A stretch of 7,055 nt of DNA from an uncultured Bacteroidales bacterium (lineage in GTDB: Bacteria; Bacteroidota; Bacteroidia; Bacteroidales; P3): contig CALGCG010000018.1 in NCBI GenBank assembly GCA_937884485.1, positions 1 through 7,055 of the forward strand, given 5' to 3'. Within the stretch, counting starts at the first letter, position 1. The number at the start of each line of letters is the position of its first letter. Below, piece by piece: positions 5,034 to 7,055 of the stretch. The notes below the pieces were generated by a model, which made no database searches, was not told where the DNA came from, and worked only from the letters and a program-made list of their open reading frames with translations. Both the position numbers and the translations under genes were made by a program.

Positions 5034-6856
5034 TCGAGGACGTTGGTTTTCACGTGGATGAACTCGTCGATACCGTAACCCTTGTATGTGTCGACCATCT
5101 CCTTGGGGAAGCCGGCGAGGACGAGGCTCTTGACCTTGCCCTTGAGCATGTCGCACACGGGCTTGGTGAGGTCGGCGTATTCGTCGTCGCTGGAGCAGAG
5201 GACGATGATGTCGGCGCCGCTTTCGAGGGCGGCCTTGGCGCCTTCCTCGGGAGTGGCGAAGCCGGGGTTGTCGATGATTTCATAGCCTGCCACGCCGAAG
5301 AAGTTGGTGGCGAAGCCGGCGCGGGCCTTGCGCATGGCGAGGTTGCCGTAGGTCAGCAGGAAGACGCGCGGGCGCTTGCCGCTGCGCTCGGTGGCCAGGC
5401 GTAGATGCTCGAAAGCTTCGGCGCCGCGGTAGGGTTTGAGGGTGCGCACCTCGGTGCCCTGCTCGCAGTGGCAGCAGCAGTGGCCCTCGTGCTGTATCTT
5501 GTCGCCCATCTTCTCCAGCAGGTTGGGATACTGGTTGGTGCCGAGGATGGTGGTCTTGCGCGTGGCGATGTCGAGGTCGCGCTGCTGGGCGGTCTTCTCC
5601 ACCTCGTCCTGCACGTAGCCCTGGCGGATGGCCTTGCAGAAGCCGCCGAGCTCTTCCACCTTCAGGAAGTGCTCCCAGGCGCCGCGGGCGATCTGGTCGG
5701 TGAGGTTCTCGATGTAGTAGCTGCCGGCGGCGGGGTCGGCAATCTTGTCGAGGTAGCTCTCCTCCTTGAGGAGGAGCTGCTGGTTGCGGGCTATGCGGTA
5801 GCCGAAGTCGTCGGCCTCCTTGTAGGCGTTGTCGAAGGGCAGCACGGAGATGCTGTCGGCGCCGGCGATGGCGGCGGACATGGCCTCGGTGGTGGAACGC
5901 AGCATGTTGACGTAGGGGTCGTAGACCGACTGGTTCCAGGCGCTGGTGGTGGCGTGGACGTAGAGGTTGTAGGCGCAGTCGCACTCGGGCTTGTACTGCT
6001 CTACAATCTTGCTCCACAGCAGGCGCGCGGCGCGTATCTTGGCCATCTCCATGAAGTAGGTGCTGCCGATGCCGACGTTGAGGACGAGGCTCTTGGCCAC
6101 GTGCTCGGCCTTGCATCCGAGGTCGGTCAGGCGGGCCATGAGCTCGTTGGCGGCGGCCAGCGAGAAGCCCAGCTCCTGCACGATGTTGGAGCCGGCGTTG
6201 TGCAGCAGGCTGCCGTGGACGGTGAGCACGCGGAAGCCGGGCAGCTCCTCATGGGCGTAGTCCACCAGCTGGCGGGCCATCTGGAAGTCGCCCTCCTCGC
6301 CGCGGTGGAACTTGCCGTGCTTCAGGGCGTAGCGGAAGAGGTCGAACTCGCACGAGCCGCTGAGCTTCTTGGGGTCGAGGCCCTTCTGCTTGGCATAGTC
6401 GACGTAGAGCTTCAGGAGCTGGAGGTAGTCCTCGGAGCACATGAAGTTGATGCTCACGGCGTCGATGTAGATGCCCTTGAAGAGGGTGGCCATGTCGTCG
6501 AGGGTCTTGATGCCTTTGGCGCAGAATCCCAGGGCTGTGGCGCCGCGCTCCACGGCGTCGAGGGCCACGCGGTTGGCCTCCTTGGGGTCGGCGATGTGGA
6601 TGTCCTGGCGCACGTCCCACACGTTGTTGTCGGCGTGCTTGCCGCGGGTGAACGGCTTCTGGCCGGGGTTGCTGTCGAGGTATTCAAGCCCTTCGAGGTC
6701 TTCGGCACGGTAGTAGGGTTTCACCTTGAAACCCTCGATGGTGCGCCACACAAGTTTCTTCTCGTAGTCGGCTCCTTTGAGGTCCTTGTTGATGACTTCC
6801 TCCCATTTCTCGGTCGAAACGGGCGGGAATTCGCTGAACAATTTGTTGTCTTCCAT
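4994..6856 (-). CDS. mutA: Methylmalonyl-CoA mutase small (beta) subunit
   Basis: This 620-residue protein is full length for the small subunit. With MutB it interconverts succinyl-CoA and methylmalonyl-CoA, the B12-dependent step of the propionate pathway. The N-terminus (LFSEFPPVSTEKWEEVINKDLKG) and the TIM-barrel domain (about 35-430, with YYRAEDLEGLEYLD, YVHATTSAWNQSVYDPYVNMLRSTTEAMSAAIAGADSI split over 298-336, and DPAAGSYYIE at 374-383) are typical. The C-terminal B12-like domain (about 495-620) lacks the cobalamin-ligating DxHxxG: the site reads YGNLAMRKARAG and holds no histidine, as expected for the non-catalytic subunit. A Cys/His cluster HEGHCCCHCE (456-465) lies in the interdomain linker. 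The ATG at 6856 is preferred over one at 6895, because the latter falls inside the -7 promoter element. mutB is not next to it; the next gene is lptG-like. Confidence 0.95.
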   Translation of the reverse strand: MEDNKLFSEFPPVSTEKWEEVINKDLKGADYEKKLVWRTIEGFKVKPYYRAEDLEGLEYLDSNPGQKPFTRGKHADNNVWDVRQDIHIADPKEANRVALDAVERGATALGFCAKGIKTLDDMATLFKGIYIDAVSINFMCSEDYLQLLKLYVDYAKQKGLDPKKLSGSCEFDLFRYALKHGKFHRGEEGDFQMARQLVDYAHEELPGFRVLTVHGSLLHNAGSNIVQELGFSLAAANELMARLTDLGCKAEHVAKSLVLNVGIGSTYFMEMAKIRAARLLWSKIVEQYKPECDCAYNLYVHATTSAWNQSVYDPYVNMLRSTTEAMSAAIAGADSISVLPFDNAYKEADDFGYRIARNQQLLLKEESYLDKIADPAAGSYYIENLTDQIARGAWEHFLKVEELGGFCKAIRQGYVQDEVEKTAQQRDLDIATRKTTILGTNQYPNLLEKMGDKIQHEGHCCCHCEQGTEVRTLKPYRGAEAFEHLRLATERSGKRPRVFLLTYGNLAMRKARAGFATNFFGVAGYEIIDNPGFATPEEGAKAALESGADIIVLCSSDDEYADLTKPVCDMLKGKVKSLVLAGFPKEMVDTYKGYGIDEFIHVKTNVLECLTAFQKMFNIL

Positions 6857-6892
6857 TATATTGTATCGTTTATTTGTTTCTATTGTAAATGG

Positions 6893-6924
6893 CAAAGATA
6901 CAAATTTTTTTTATATTATAGAAA
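6893..6924 (-). promoter_or_regulatory. Bacteroidetes-type promoter of the mutA unit
   Basis: On the minus strand, TATCTTTG (6900-6893) fits the -7 consensus TAnnTTTG. A TTTC (6924-6921), one base off the -33 TTTG, lies 20 nt upstream in an A/T-rich tract. Transcription would begin near 6886, leaving a leader of about 30 nt before the ATG at 6856. The leader is A-rich (AACAAATAAACGATACAATA) and has no Shine-Dalgarno sequence, as usual in this phylum. It is the only clear promoter ahead of the five-gene unit. Confidence 0.72.
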
Positions 6925-6964
6925 AAAACTTTTTATAAAACCCCCACGCCCCCGTCCGTCCCTT

Positions 6965-7055
6965 CCTCGCCCCCGCTTCGCCCCTTCTTCGCCACTTCGT
7001 ATATACTTCTTATATAGTTCTCATATAGTTCTTATATACTGTATATAGGAACTAT
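6965..7055. repeat. Right copy of the 91-bp inverted repeat
   Basis: This is the inverted partner of bases 1-91 (80 of 91 matches, ungapped). Its last 31 bases are also an exact direct copy of bases 1-31, which is possible because that core is nearly palindromic. Reading inward from the right edge, the AT-rich 11-bp units (AGTTCTTATAT type) give way to GC-rich CTTCGCCCC units. The AT-rich core ends about 100 bp upstream of the mutA promoter, with a C-rich stretch (6941-6964) between. Overlapping the two window ends on the shared 31 bases would produce one 151-bp near-palindrome. Confidence 0.9.

Noticed and set aside
5405..7048. 547-codon open frame on the plus strand opposite mutA
   Set aside because: It is antisense to a full-length, well-conserved mutA. 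Its Gly/Val/Leu/Ala-rich composition is what the complement of GC-rich codons gives, and it runs through the mutA promoter and into the repeat.
1..7055. Plasmid or phage genome of about 7 kb
   Set aside because: The identical ends would allow a circle, but there is no replication, mobilisation or virion gene, and the content is chromosomal housekeeping genes.

Overview
The window reads as a piece of Bacteroidales chromosome, probably a gut- or rumen-type member with GC-rich coding sequence. The evidence is Bacteroidetes-style -7 boxes (TAnnTTTG) in front of two transcription units, AT-rich leaders without Shine-Dalgarno motifs, lipoproteins whose cysteine is followed by acidic residues, and a small methylmalonyl-CoA mutase subunit as used in succinate-to-propionate metabolism. 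All eight genes I can support lie on the minus strand. The genus is not determinable from the sequence alone.

Layout in transcription order (right to left): a repeat at 6965-7055; a promoter at about 6893-6924; then a tightly packed five-gene unit made of mutA (4994-6856), an LptF/LptG-family permease (3915-about 5033), sufE (3481-3900), a DUF59/SufT-like Fe-S assembly factor (3164-3481) and a DppC/OppC-type ABC permease (2050-3132). Gaps inside this unit are 31 bp or less, and two of its junctions overlap. After a 248-bp intergenic stretch (1802-2049) with a second promoter (1861-1894) come three small lipoprotein genes (1088-1801, 728-1057, 139-645). A rho-independent terminator lies between the second and third. 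The left edge (1-91) is again the repeat.

The five-gene unit mixes propionate-pathway carbon metabolism, lipopolysaccharide export, Fe-S cluster assembly and solute import. Only sufE and the DUF59 gene form an obvious functional pair. The three lipoproteins are unassigned cell-envelope proteins.

The most striking structure is at the edges. The first and last 31 bases are identical and nearly palindromic. The first 91 and last 91 bases form an ungapped inverted repeat with 80 of 91 matches, built of 11-bp units that change from AT-rich (TATATAAGAAC type) to GC-rich (GGGGCGAAGCA type). Either the piece was cut at two copies of a dispersed palindromic repeat, or it is a circle opened inside one copy. 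The housekeeping gene content favours the first reading. I found no CRISPR array, transposase, tRNA, rRNA or recognisable defence system, so I do not claim a new multi-gene system.
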